A stretch of DNA of 64,000 nt from Rhodobacter sp. CZR27 (lineage in GTDB: Bacteria; Pseudomonadota; Alphaproteobacteria; Rhodobacterales; Rhodobacteraceae), in contig NZ_CP023548.1 of the NCBI RefSeq assembly GCF_002407205.1, positions 1,264,501 through 1,328,500 of the forward strand. The letters are read 5' to 3'. The notes under the pieces are model-generated. The model was given only the letters and a program-made list of their open reading frames with translations. It did no database searches and was not told the origin of the DNA. Position 1 is the first letter of the stretch. Every line of letters begins with the position of its first letter. The translations under genes were made by a program, and so were the position numbers. Of the stretch, positions 8,721-17,360 are shown piece after piece.

Positions 8721-11452
8721 TCGAAGAGGTCCTCGAGCTGCTTCACGCTGTTCTCGGCATATTCGATCTCGCGGGCATTCTCGTCCCAGGGGAAGCTGAC
8801 TGCAAAGCCCATCAGCGGCGTCGATCCCGCCCCAGTGTCGATTGGATAGATCAGCAGCAGGCCACGCGATGGATCGCGCTGGCGGCGGATGAAGGGTCCA
8901 CTGGCACTACTCGGCCGGTCGCGCTTCGGCGGCTTCTTAATATCCCACGCTGCCAGCGTGGCATCATATGCTCTATCAATCTGGACTCGATCGAGGTCGA
9001 GCACCTCGTCGGAAGGGCTGACGAGGCGGCCGATCGTGTATTTCCCTACTTGAGTAGGCGACTTGTTTTCGCGGCGCGTGAGGGGGATGTCTTTGTAGCC
9101 GCCGATGTCATGCCGTCCGCCGCCGCGCCCGCCGGCAAGCAGGCCGACGGTCCATTCGTCAAGGCGCCCATCCGACACCCGATCGAATATGTAGTCAGCG
9201 ATCGCGCGCGAATTCGCCTTCCAGGATTCTCTCGCAGTCTCAACTCGCGCCATCAGAGCCGCGACATCCCCGCCACCGATGTCGGTCCAGATATAGCGGT
9301 CGCTTTTAGGCTGGATCACTGGCAGCCCAGTGATGAAACTGGAAAAGGTCTCGAAGTTGCGATCCGCGCTGGCGGTGTCGAAAGAGACTGTCTCGGAGAT
9401 CGTGCCGGAAAAGCCGGCGCGCACCTTGCTCACGGCGCGCATTTTGTTCGCCGCTGTGATCAGCATGCCATTTGGATGCGCACGGACGCGGTTGCCAAAC
9501 TGGTCGGGGGTCTGACCGGTCGCGTACATGAGGTCAAATTCCTCGCGCAACTCGGCGGTTGCAACGGCAATGTGACGATACCAGGTCACGAGATCGGACG
9601 ACGTGTACAGACGGCAGAGGTCGGCATAACCAGGACGATAGCCGAACCACCGTCCCATCTGCATGAGCGTGTCGTACATTTTCGAGGTGCGGACAAAGTA
9701 GCTGACCGAAAGGCCCTCAAGAGTAAGGCCGCGCGACAGCTTGTCACCTCCGACAGCGATCACCGAAAGGCCATTAGGATGCTCGGCGTAGTCCAGCGCA
9801 TCCTTGGCCGAACCGTTAATCTCCCGCACCTCGATGCGGCGTGCGGCGTCGAACAGTTGCTCTTGCACCTGATCCCATTCCACCGGCGCGAGTTGATGAT
9901 CGGCAAGCATTTCGTGCAGCGCCGGAAAGCTCGCCGCGAAGTCGCTGCGCCAGAGTGCTTCCAGACGATCAAGCGCATCGCCGCCGGTACCGGGATATTC
10001 GAGCTGACGGCGAATGTCGGTCAGCTCCTCCTCGATTAGGCGCGCGACCTGCTGCTGGACAAGCGTGAACCGTGTGACATGGACGAGCATCGAGTTGTCG
10101 ACCGACACATCGCCTCGCACCCGACGGGCAGCGCAGGCGAGGATGAAGGCGAGGATGGCCTCGTGTAGTGTTTCGGGCAGCTCGGCGACCGGATGCTCCT
10201 TATTGTGCTTGGTGGGGAAGATAGTCTCTGCATCGTCGACTTCCCGGATGATGGGTAGTCCCCGGCTCTCGCCGTCGGGACCCGGACGAGCTAGACCGAA
10301 GACCTTCGTCGCGCCAACGTAATTGGAGGGCGCCGGTAAGTTGATGATGAAGCTCCGAGGAAAGAGGTCCTCGCCGTAATTCTTGCTCCATCCTTCGTGG
10401 TGGATGAAGACGTTCGCGAACGGCGTGGCCGTGTAGCCGACATACGCGCTCTTCTCGAAGAGCGTCAGCAGCCGGCGGATGTGCTTGTTGGTATTGGTCG
10501 GATCGGCATCTTGGTCGATGTTGCCGTTCTCGTCGCGATACTCGTTCGTGTTTGCGGAGGCATAGTCGGCTTCGTCGTCGATGATCAGCAGCGGCACGCC
10601 CCGAACGATTTCACCGCCGGGCACGCCCTCGTCCTTCTCTGCCCGAACCTTCAGCCATTTGTGCAGGTTCTCGAGAATGCTGACCCGCTTCTTGACTACC
10701 AGCAGCACCGGATCCTTCCCGCCCGGAATGATCTTCGTTCCCTGCGCGGTAGACAGCTTGAAGTCGCCGCTCTCCATGCTGCTCGTCAGCGAATGGGCGA
10801 CGAGAAAAGGCGCGCCCGGCAAGGCTCCTGCGCCGATGCGCTGGTTCTGCTGGTCGGCCCGCAGATTGAGACGGGTATCGAATCCGAAGAAGCCCTCGTC
10901 GAGACGGATCTGTGTCTGACTGCGCAGGCTGTTGTGCACGCCAGCCATCACGATGACGAGGGGATATCCGGCGTCGACGGCCTTGCAGATCAGGCCGGTG
11001 TAGTTAGAGGTCTTGCCGGATTGCACATCACCAACGACGAGACCGCGACGATCCCATTCCCCGTCGGTCAGCGGATCGCGCAGTCGGTCGAGAATGTCGT
11101 CGGTCAAGCCGTCAAGCTGTTCGACCACGTCGTGCGCCATTCGCTTCCGGAGCTCGAGATACTTACGGTAGCGGGACCAGAAATGGAACCTCCGGTTCTC
11201 GCGAGCCGCCTTGATCCACGCCTTGAAGTCGCGGTCGTCGATGACTGAATAGCCGCCGACATAAACATTATTGTTGGTCTCCAACTCGCGGCGAAGGCGA
11301 TCGGCGTTGATGCCGTCAAAGTTGGGCATTCCGGCCACGGTCGCCACGGCCCGGTCGAGCGCCTCGGGCGTAACGCGCGTCTCCATCATCAGCAAGCCGC
11401 TTGCGACGGCATAGGCAGCATCGAACATCGGCTCCCCCGGGCCTCCCGCCAT
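8717..11452 (-). CDS. Z1-domain superfamily II helicase/ATPase of a restriction-like system
   Basis: A 911-residue protein with Walker A GDVQSGKTSN (about residue 144) and Walker B LLIIDDEADYA (about 292). Later helicase-like motifs are YVGYTATPFANVFI and VGGDKLSRGLTLEGLSVSYF. This arrangement is typical of the Z1 endonuclease-associated helicase family. The ATG at 11452 is preferred because AGGAG lies 8 bases upstream; a GTG at 11461 is in frame. It follows the GHKL gene by 14 bp and overlaps the DUF4420-like gene. Probably a DNA translocase acting with the nuclease and the GHKL ATPase. Confidence 0.9.
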   Translation of the reverse strand: MAGGPGEPMFDAAYAVASGLLMMETRVTPEALDRAVATVAGMPNFDGINADRLRRELETNNNVYVGGYSVIDDRDFKAWIKAARENRRFHFWSRYRKYLELRKRMAHDVVEQLDGLTDDILDRLRDPLTDGEWDRRGLVVGDVQSGKTSNYTGLICKAVDAGYPLVIVMAGVHNSLRSQTQIRLDEGFFGFDTRLNLRADQQNQRIGAGALPGAPFLVAHSLTSSMESGDFKLSTAQGTKIIPGGKDPVLLVVKKRVSILENLHKWLKVRAEKDEGVPGGEIVRGVPLLIIDDEADYASANTNEYRDENGNIDQDADPTNTNKHIRRLLTLFEKSAYVGYTATPFANVFIHHEGWSKNYGEDLFPRSFIINLPAPSNYVGATKVFGLARPGPDGESRGLPIIREVDDAETIFPTKHNKEHPVAELPETLHEAILAFILACAARRVRGDVSVDNSMLVHVTRFTLVQQQVARLIEEELTDIRRQLEYPGTGGDALDRLEALWRSDFAASFPALHEMLADHQLAPVEWDQVQEQLFDAARRIEVREINGSAKDALDYAEHPNGLSVIAVGGDKLSRGLTLEGLSVSYFVRTSKMYDTLMQMGRWFGYRPGYADLCRLYTSSDLVTWYRHIAVATAELREEFDLMYATGQTPDQFGNRVRAHPNGMLITAANKMRAVSKVRAGFSGTISETVSFDTASADRNFETFSSFITGLPVIQPKSDRYIWTDIGGGDVAALMARVETARESWKANSRAIADYIFDRVSDGRLDEWTVGLLAGGRGGGRHDIGGYKDIPLTRRENKSPTQVGKYTIGRLVSPSDEVLDLDRVQIDRAYDATLAAWDIKKPPKRDRPSSASGPFIRRQRDPSRGLLLIYPIDTGAGSTPLMGFAVSFPWDENAREIEYAENSVKQLEDLFD

Positions 11453-11466
11453 AAAATCCACTCCTG

Positions 11467-12972
11467 CTACTGTCCGGTCGCCGCTTCATCGAGGAAGGCG
11501 GCCACCAGTTCGGGATACTGGTTGAACGGATCCATAGTCAGGAGCGCGCGCGCCGCGTTGGGGCGGCCGCGGCCGTCCTCTAGCAGGGCTTGGAACGTCT
11601 CGGCCATGGCCGTTTTGAGATCGGTCGCGGAGTCCTCGAACGGCTGTCCGAAACCGTCGGGTGCCTCTGCGTTGTTGATGACGACCAGCGGGGTCGGAAT
11701 CGTTTGTTCGACGAGCGCGAGAAGGGCACGGACCGGAGCTCTGTCGTCGGCCGTGTCGAGCACCTTGCGCACTAGCGGATGATCGCGGTTGATCTTGTAG
11801 TAGGTCTTTCCGCGCTTCTCGACTTGGTTCCAGAGGAACACGTCGTTGCTGCCGAACTTGCGCTGCACGACCTTCCCGCGATGTCGATAGATGCTCGCAG
11901 CCTGACCCCGGGCAGTGCGGGCGATCCGCAGGAGATCGCGGCGAAGCGCGGCCGGCGGTCGCGCCCGGGACTTCTTGACGTCGATTTGCCAGAGAAGATC
12001 GGCGGAGTTGGCGAGATCGATGCGGATGCGGGCGAGCTTGAAGTGCTCTTCCTTCTGCATGCCAAGGCCCAGCCAGTCGCCTGCGACCAGCAGGCGCTTG
12101 TTGCGGTAGATGTAGAAGCCCTGATGAGCATTCCATCCCCGAGGGCCGGCCGCCTTTGCATGCTGCTCGGGCGAGATCCGCGAATGATGCGGCAGGATGA
12201 ACGCCTTAACCTTGATTGCCTCGCCATTGGCAACGAGCGCCTCGGTTGGCAGAGGGTCGACCTTGTCGGTGTCCTCGAGAAATGGATCCCAAGGGTCGAT
12301 CTGGCGTCCGTTGAGGTGAAGTCTGACCGCATTCCTTCCCCGCAGAAATCGGTGGAACACCATGGCGAGATGGGCCTTCACGGCATCGGCGCGCTCGCGG
12401 AAGTGCTTCTGTGCTGTCTCGTCGTCGGCGGTGGCATGGCCAACAAGCTGGTCGAGACGGTCCCAGAAGAGGATAGTTCCCTGCTCCTGACAATCGAGCA
12501 GCACCCGGTCCTCTTCGCTCAGCAGATCTCTCCCCTTGAGGAGCCGCCATTCGCCGGTTCCGGTCGAGGCGATGTAGTCGAGGTCCCAGCGCCGAATGCT
12601 GATCTCACCGCCACACGTCTTCGACATCACGGTGAGACAGCGGCACTGGGAGATGGATGCTGTTTTCATGCCGAGCCCAAAGCGGCCGAGATCCTTTTCG
12701 CCGCGAACCTCGAGCGGGCTGAGACTGCCGGGCCGCATTGCTTGGCGCAGCGCATCCTCTGTCATGCCGGTCCCGTCATCGCGGATCGCGATGCGTGATT
12801 CGCTGCCGGCCCAGATCATGTCGATCCAGATGTTCCGGGCGTTCGCCGATATACTGTTGTCGATGATGTCGGCGAGCGCAGTAGGAAGATCATAGCCGAA
12901 AGCGCGCAGGGACTCGAAGAGCTCGGCTGCACCCGGACTGGCGAGATCATACTCTTCAATGTTAACCGACAT
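11467..12972 (-). CDS. GHKL ATPase (MORC/MutL-like) of a restriction-modification operon
   Basis: A 501-residue protein with a complete GHKL ATP-binding site: N box ALADIIDNSISANA (about residues 31-44), G1 RDDGTGM (about 65-71) and G2 GRFGLGMKTAS (about 97-107). An S5-like middle domain with conserved basic residues (KRLLVAGDWLGLGM, DVKKSRARPP) follows, as in MORC and MutL proteins. Prokaryotic MORC/paraMORC ATPases are known from gene neighbourhoods with methyltransferases, superfamily II helicases and nucleases, which is the context here. Likely a DNA-clamping ATPase. The start overlaps the small upstream ORF by 11 bp. Confidence 0.88.
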   Translation of the reverse strand: MSVNIEEYDLASPGAAELFESLRAFGYDLPTALADIIDNSISANARNIWIDMIWAGSESRIAIRDDGTGMTEDALRQAMRPGSLSPLEVRGEKDLGRFGLGMKTASISQCRCLTVMSKTCGGEISIRRWDLDYIASTGTGEWRLLKGRDLLSEEDRVLLDCQEQGTILFWDRLDQLVGHATADDETAQKHFRERADAVKAHLAMVFHRFLRGRNAVRLHLNGRQIDPWDPFLEDTDKVDPLPTEALVANGEAIKVKAFILPHHSRISPEQHAKAAGPRGWNAHQGFYIYRNKRLLVAGDWLGLGMQKEEHFKLARIRIDLANSADLLWQIDVKKSRARPPAALRRDLLRIARTARGQAASIYRHRGKVVQRKFGSNDVFLWNQVEKRGKTYYKINRDHPLVRKVLDTADDRAPVRALLALVEQTIPTPLVVINNAEAPDGFGQPFEDSATDLKTAMAETFQALLEDGRGRPNAARALLTMDPFNQYPELVAAFLDEAATGQ

Positions 12973-13132
12973 GATTGAGCGCTGCAGCCGCCGTCACGGT
13001 CTCGTCACCAAGTCGCCGTGCATAGGCGATATCCCTGAGACCCTCGATTGATGCGGCAGCGTGATGAGTAGCATCTGGCCGTCTGTAAGCAATCATTTCT
13101 CTGCAACTTGCCCGGTAGTCTTCGTCTCCCAT
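12962..13132 (-). CDS. Small ORF between methyltransferase and GHKL ATPase genes
   Basis: A 56-residue frame beginning MGDEDYRASCREMIAYRRPD and ending TAAAALNHVG. An internal ATG at 13096 would give 44 residues. It starts 51 bp after the methyltransferase stop and its TAA overlaps the GHKL start codon by 11 bp, the spacing expected of a co-translated operon gene. Composition is protein-like (helix-forming, not the Arg/Pro-rich noise of GC-rich shadows). No family recognised. It could be a small partner or regulator, or a leader whose translation couples to the ATPase gene. Confidence 0.45.
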   Translation of the reverse strand: MGDEDYRASCREMIAYRRPDATHHAAASIEGLRDIAYARRLGDETVTAAAALNHVG

Positions 13133-13183
13133 CAGGCTCGATTAAGATGGCACAATCAAGGCCAATCGGACTCTCGAGGAAGC

Positions 13184-14728
13184 TCAGGTGTCAGTTTTTG
13201 TCAGGGCGGCGTACACGAGGCCTGCGATCTGCCTCGCAAGAAACGGGGGAACCGCATTGCCGACCTGAACATATTGCTGGGTCCGGTTTCCGAGAAATAG
13301 ATAGTCGTCGGGAAAGGTCTGCAGGCGAGCGGCTTCCCGCACCGTCAGGCTGCGGCACTGCAAGGGATCGGGATGGATGAAATAATGGCCGTCCTTGGAG
13401 ATGTGACTGGTCACCGTCGTTGACGGCTCGTGGGCAAGCTGGACGCGGAAGCGGTCGCTGAACACACCGCTGTGCCAGTTCCTGTGATCCGGGCTGAGAA
13501 CCAGGGGGAAATCCGCGGCCTTCGGGCTGTAGCCACGTGCCTTGCCGAAGACGGCAGCAAACAGGTAGCGGCCAAGGTCCGGAGCCATGTGGCCCCTGGT
13601 GGTGTGTTGGGCCAGCGCCCGCAGGTCCGGACGCTCCAGCCAGCGCACCAGGTCGTCATTCGACGTTCCGTAGCCTGCAGGAAGCACGGCTGAAGAGCGT
13701 CGGGTCTCGGCGCCGTGCTTCAGGAGTTCCGCGACCTCGCGGAAGTCGGAGTGCAGGGCACCGTCATTCTCGCCCTTCAGGATATTCGCGAGACGTTCCG
13801 CGAAGCCGACCACTTCCCATTGCCACGCTATCGCACTGTCGGTCGCTCGACTGATGCCGCTGCGCAGCGGCGGCAAGTTGCCTATGGTCTCGGCGACCGT
13901 TCGGAGCGTGCCCAGAACCGGAATGCTTGCTCCTGCCGCCCGGGCTGCCAGATCCGACCGGAGGCCGACGATGATGACGCGATGGCGGCGCTGCGCGACA
14001 CCGAACTCTTCGGAGCGCACGATGAAGTCGGATGGCCTCGTCGCCTCCTGCAAGGTTGCCTTTCCATCGGAGACGCGGATAGCTCGCAGTTCGTATTGAT
14101 GGCCGTGACCCGCGCCCAGGGAGGCCAGGTCTTCCATCAGCATTTCGAAGACCAACCGGCTTTCGACGGTCGAGGACAGCATGCCCTTGACGTTCTCCAT
14201 GACAAAGGCGGCCGGCCGCAGGCGATCCAGCACCCGGATGTACTCCCGGAACAGGTAGTGGCGGTGGTCCTCCTCGGGGACGTAGTCGGCCTTTCCCCGC
14301 GACCGCGCCCGACCGACCAGCGAGTAGGCCTGACAGGGCGGACCGCCGATCAGGATCGTGTCGTCAAAGGTCTTTCTCAGCTTGCCGATGGTCTCGTCGA
14401 TGGCCACGGCGCCCGGATCAGCGCCCAGTTCGAGGCAGCGCGCCTCGCTGGTGGCTGCGGCCCATGAGCCGGCGTCGACCTCTGCCCAGTCCGGTTCGTC
14501 CGTCCGTCCGGCATGGAACTTCACGAAAGCTTCCGGCAGGGCACCATGCTGCAAACCGAACGCGCGAAGGAAGGCGCGAAGAGTAAGTGTCCGATGAGCC
14601 GACGCCTCCTTCTCGACCGAGATGCCGATGTGGAACGGTGAGTGCGCATCTACGTTGAGCGAGGCAAACCCCTCGCCGAGGCCGCCCGGGCCTGCAAACA
14701 GATCGACGACGCCGAAAGTGGCTGGCAA
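13184..14728 (-). CDS. C5 cytosine DNA methyltransferase (Dcm/DNMT type)
   Basis: Transfers methyl from S-adenosylmethionine to C5 of cytosine in a target site. The 514-residue protein contains motif I DLFAGPGGLGEGF (residues 9-21), motif IV GGPPCQAYS with the catalytic cysteine (about residue 132), motif VI FVMENVKG, motif VIII QRRHRVIIVG and motif X VGNAVPP near the C-terminus. The start is a TTG at 14728 with GAGAGG 8 bases upstream; no in-frame ATG exists before it. First gene of the leftward operon and divergent from vsr, with 66 bp between starts. It presumably marks self DNA for the helicase/nuclease arm. Confidence 0.93.
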   Translation of the reverse strand: MPATFGVVDLFAGPGGLGEGFASLNVDAHSPFHIGISVEKEASAHRTLTLRAFLRAFGLQHGALPEAFVKFHAGRTDEPDWAEVDAGSWAAATSEARCLELGADPGAVAIDETIGKLRKTFDDTILIGGPPCQAYSLVGRARSRGKADYVPEEDHRHYLFREYIRVLDRLRPAAFVMENVKGMLSSTVESRLVFEMLMEDLASLGAGHGHQYELRAIRVSDGKATLQEATRPSDFIVRSEEFGVAQRRHRVIIVGLRSDLAARAAGASIPVLGTLRTVAETIGNLPPLRSGISRATDSAIAWQWEVVGFAERLANILKGENDGALHSDFREVAELLKHGAETRRSSAVLPAGYGTSNDDLVRWLERPDLRALAQHTTRGHMAPDLGRYLFAAVFGKARGYSPKAADFPLVLSPDHRNWHSGVFSDRFRVQLAHEPSTTVTSHISKDGHYFIHPDPLQCRSLTVREAARLQTFPDDYLFLGNRTQQYVQVGNAVPPFLARQIAGLVYAALTKTDT

Positions 14729-14794
14729 TTCATGGTCCTCTCGGATTCGGTTGATGGTTGTATACTGGTTCCATAGGCCGAGACCAGGAGGCAG

Positions 14795-15265
14795 ATGACA
14801 GACATCGTCGACAGCCGGACCCGATCCCGCATGATGTCCGGGATCCGCGGAAAGAACACGAAACCTGAACTCGTCCTGCGCCGCTCACTGCACGCGGCGG
14901 GGTACCGGTTTCGACTTCATGCAAAGGGGGTGCCTGGAAAGCCGGATATCGTGATGCCGAAGTACCGGGCCGTCATCCTGGTGCATGGCTGCTTCTGGCA
15001 TCGCCACGAGGGGTGCCGGTATTCGACCCTTCCCTCGACGCGCCCGGAGTTCTGGATGGCAAAGTTCAAGGCAAACGTTGCTCGGGATGAGGTAGTCCGT
15101 GCGGCTCTCCTCGAGGCGGGATGGCGGGTGGCCACGGTTTGGGAGTGCGCCCTGCGCACCGGGGCAGGTGTGGCGGCCGCTCGGGAGCGCATCGAGGCAT
15201 GGCTCCATGGTACAGGCGCCGAGCTTCATCTGGGCGAGGCTGATCACGTGGCCACAGCGCGTTGA
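14795..15265 (+). CDS. vsr: Very short patch repair (Vsr) mismatch endonuclease
   Basis: Nicks 5' of the T in T:G mismatches that arise when 5-methylcytosine deaminates. The 156-residue protein has all family landmarks: RSRMMSGIRGKNTKPE (residues 9-24), the catalytic Asp in GKPDIV, the zinc/active-site block HGCFWHRHEGC and FWMAKFKANVARD. The ATG at 14795 has AGGAGG just upstream. Transcribed divergently from the C5 methyltransferase, the usual pairing because Vsr repairs the mutagenic by-product of cytosine methylation. It could alternatively act as a nuclease subunit of the defence system. Confidence 0.95.
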   Translation: MTDIVDSRTRSRMMSGIRGKNTKPELVLRRSLHAAGYRFRLHAKGVPGKPDIVMPKYRAVILVHGCFWHRHEGCRYSTLPSTRPEFWMAKFKANVARDEVVRAALLEAGWRVATVWECALRTGAGVAAARERIEAWLHGTGAELHLGEADHVATAR

Positions 15266-15562
15266 AGCCGCGTAGTGCCATCATCAAAAGAATAGGCGCG
15301 CGGCGCGTCCGCCCACCGCGCTGTCATGGCAGCAGGCGGCGGGATCCTACGGCAGCTCAAATCGGCCGCCCCCTCGATTTTGTTCTTCCGAATTCCGAGG
15401 AACGGCCAATATCACCTGCAGGAAAGGTCAGCAGGAGGGGTTCAGGCGACAGGCTTGGCGGGGCAGGAGGCGGCTCCGCGACAGGGTAGCAGGGGTGGGA
15501 GACCCCGTGTCCGACCCTCTTGACGATCACGACAGATCGCCGCTTTCAACGGGCTCCATCCA

Positions 15563-15916
15563 ATGCCTTTCGATCACCAATCCCATGCCAACCTCTTCGC
15601 CGTCCAGGCCTGGCTGGATGAACATGGAACAGCGGCGGCCAATGCCGCGCGCCTTCTCCGTGGCGCTGCGGCGGCCGATGGTGTGTTCCGCCTCATCCAT
15701 GACGTGCGACACGCTGAGCGGTTCTCGCGGCTCATGCGCACAAGGCTCGAGGCCCTGCATCGCCTTCTGAGCCTCGAGGACGCCGACCGGGATCCGTTCC
15801 CGTCGATGCTCCCCCTGCATCCTGCCGATCCGCGGGTGCTGGAGATCTGCCTCCTCGCCGACAACCTCTCCAGCCTCCTTTCGGAGATCGCGCCGGCACA
15901 GCCCGTCGCGGCCTGA
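15563..15916 (+). CDS. Small helical protein upstream of tnsA, paralogue 1
   Basis: A 117-residue protein of unknown function, predicted almost entirely helical (AWLDEHGTAAANAARLL, MRTRLEALHRLLSLED, LEICLLADNLSSLL). It appears distantly related to the next protein (16019-16357). Both are 112-117 residues long, start with a LDxHG segment, have a central RLxxxxxxL helix and end in a LxxLL helix. Both point towards tnsA and sit inside the mobile element. Role unknown. Confidence 0.6.
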   Translation: MPFDHQSHANLFAVQAWLDEHGTAAANAARLLRGAAAADGVFRLIHDVRHAERFSRLMRTRLEALHRLLSLEDADRDPFPSMLPLHPADPRVLEICLLADNLSSLLSEIAPAQPVAA

Positions 15917-16018
15917 GCGCTTCACCGGAGACCAGCCGCCCCAGGCGGAGCGGCTGCTTGAACGCGCCAGTTTGTCCGTCACGGCCGTCGCCGCGCGCTG
16001 GCGCAGGAGCAATCCTCG

Positions 16019-16357
16019 ATGACAGTGTTGCAACCCGACTTCCCGGCCCCCGAACGGCATGAGCGCGCGACCCGCATCCGGGCGCATCTCGACCGCCACG
16101 GAGCCTCGCTGGCCGACGTCGTCGCCGCGATCGACGACGTCTTCGTCTCTCACGCGCTGGAGACGGCCGGCGTGCTGGCGGCCGAGGCGCCCGCTGACTA
16201 TGCCGAGCCGATCGAGGCGCGGCTGCAGGTCGTGCTCGAGGCGCTTGAGTGCGTGCCCTTCGAGAGGCTGCAGCGGCATGCCGGGAAATTCGCAGGACCC
16301 GATCTGGTGTCCGCGGCCCGTTGGCATGGCGCTCGGCTGACGGATCTTCTGTCATGA
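16019..16357 (+). CDS. Small helical protein upstream of tnsA, paralogue 2
   Basis: A 112-residue acidic, helical protein: AHLDRHGASLADVVAAI near the N-terminus, EARLQVVLEALECVPFE in the middle and GARLTDLLS at the end. The layout parallels the protein at 15563-15916, suggesting tandem duplication. About 235 bp separate it from tnsA. No family recognised. It may be an accessory of the transposition module or unrelated cargo. Confidence 0.55.
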   Translation: MTVLQPDFPAPERHERATRIRAHLDRHGASLADVVAAIDDVFVSHALETAGVLAAEAPADYAEPIEARLQVVLEALECVPFERLQRHAGKFAGPDLVSAARWHGARLTDLLS

Positions 16358-16592
16358 ACTCCCGCAGAGCGGCAAGGCCGTCGAGCCCTGCCGCTCTGCG
16401 GCGCCCGGAGGGCTGTGCCGTGCCTGCCCTCCGAGGCCTTGGAGGGGATGAGCCCGACCTTCGTCGGAGACGTGGCACCCCACGAAAATCCTGAATCCGT
16501 CTGTCAAGAAAACCACCCGCAAATCTTCGTCCGTCTTTGCCCGAGTGCGTCCACTTCCCGCGCACCTGACACCAAGCAGAGGATTCAAGCGC

Positions 16593-17360
16593 ATGTACAA
16601 CGCTTCCATCGACGCGGAGCCTCCCGGTTCACACGTCATGAATCAGGGGCTTCAGCCTCCAAACGCACCGAAGAGTCGGGAAGTTGGCCCGGCTCGGCCG
16701 GCCTCGGACGGCCGGCTCCTGCCGGCGACGCGACAGGGCGATCGCAAGGTTGCAAATGCGTCGACCGGGCATTGCACGGTTTATGCGGTGCTGGGGCAGG
16801 GGCCGGGCGTCCGCTTCGAGGCGGAGTCCCACATCGAATTCTGCCATCTTCTCCGTCTCAGCGTCGCCCCTGGCGTCCTCCACCTGCAGGAGCAGGTTCT
16901 CTTCCGGTTCGGCGCAGGGGAGGAGGACAAACACTTCTTCGACATGATCGCGACGATGACCTCTGGTGCCCGGATCGCTTACACAGTGAAGCCCGAGGTG
17001 GAGCTCCGCTCGCATGATTTTCTTTCGCACATGGCGGTCGTCGCCCGGCACGTTCGCGTGAAGGGCTTCGCATCCGAGGTGCGCCTGCTAACGGAGGCCG
17101 ATCTCGATCCCGTCGATCTGCACAACGCAAAGGTTCTCGCCGCGCTTCGCGATGCCGACCCCGAGGCTGATGCCGCGGCTCGGGCTTGCATCTCAGGGCT
17201 GATCGGCGCGCTTCCGCTCTTCGAACTGGCGCGGCTTATCGGCCTCGAAGCCCGCGGTCACCGCGCTCTTCTTCGTCTCCTCCGCTCGGGCGAACTGCGC
17301 CTTGCACGCCGCGAGCGGATTTCACCCACCTCCCTCGTGCACAAGGAACTGCTCCAGTGA
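16593..17360 (+). CDS. tnsA: TnsA-like endonuclease of a Tn7-like transposon
   Basis: TnsA cuts the 5' strand at the transposon ends so that, with TnsB, the element leaves by cut-and-paste. The 255-residue protein has the TnsA/PD-(D/E)XK core: VRFEAESHIEFCHLLRL (acidic first motif), KHFFDMIA (metal-binding Asp) and ARIAYTVKPEVEL (the xVK catalytic strand). A helical C-terminal domain follows (ALPLFELARLIGLEARGH). The N-terminal ~50 residues are poorly conserved and the true start could lie downstream. Its TGA overlaps the GTG of tnsB as GTGA. Confidence 0.82.
   Translation: MYNASIDAEPPGSHVMNQGLQPPNAPKSREVGPARPASDGRLLPATRQGDRKVANASTGHCTVYAVLGQGPGVRFEAESHIEFCHLLRLSVAPGVLHLQEQVLFRFGAGEEDKHFFDMIATMTSGARIAYTVKPEVELRSHDFLSHMAVVARHVRVKGFASEVRLLTEADLDPVDLHNAKVLAALRDADPEADAAARACISGLIGALPLFELARLIGLEARGHRALLRLLRSGELRLARRERISPTSLVHKELLQ

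Noticed and set aside
8714..10039. Long plus-strand frame opposite the Z1 helicase gene
   Set aside because: Antisense shadow of a gene with clear Walker and helicase motifs; no family features of its own.
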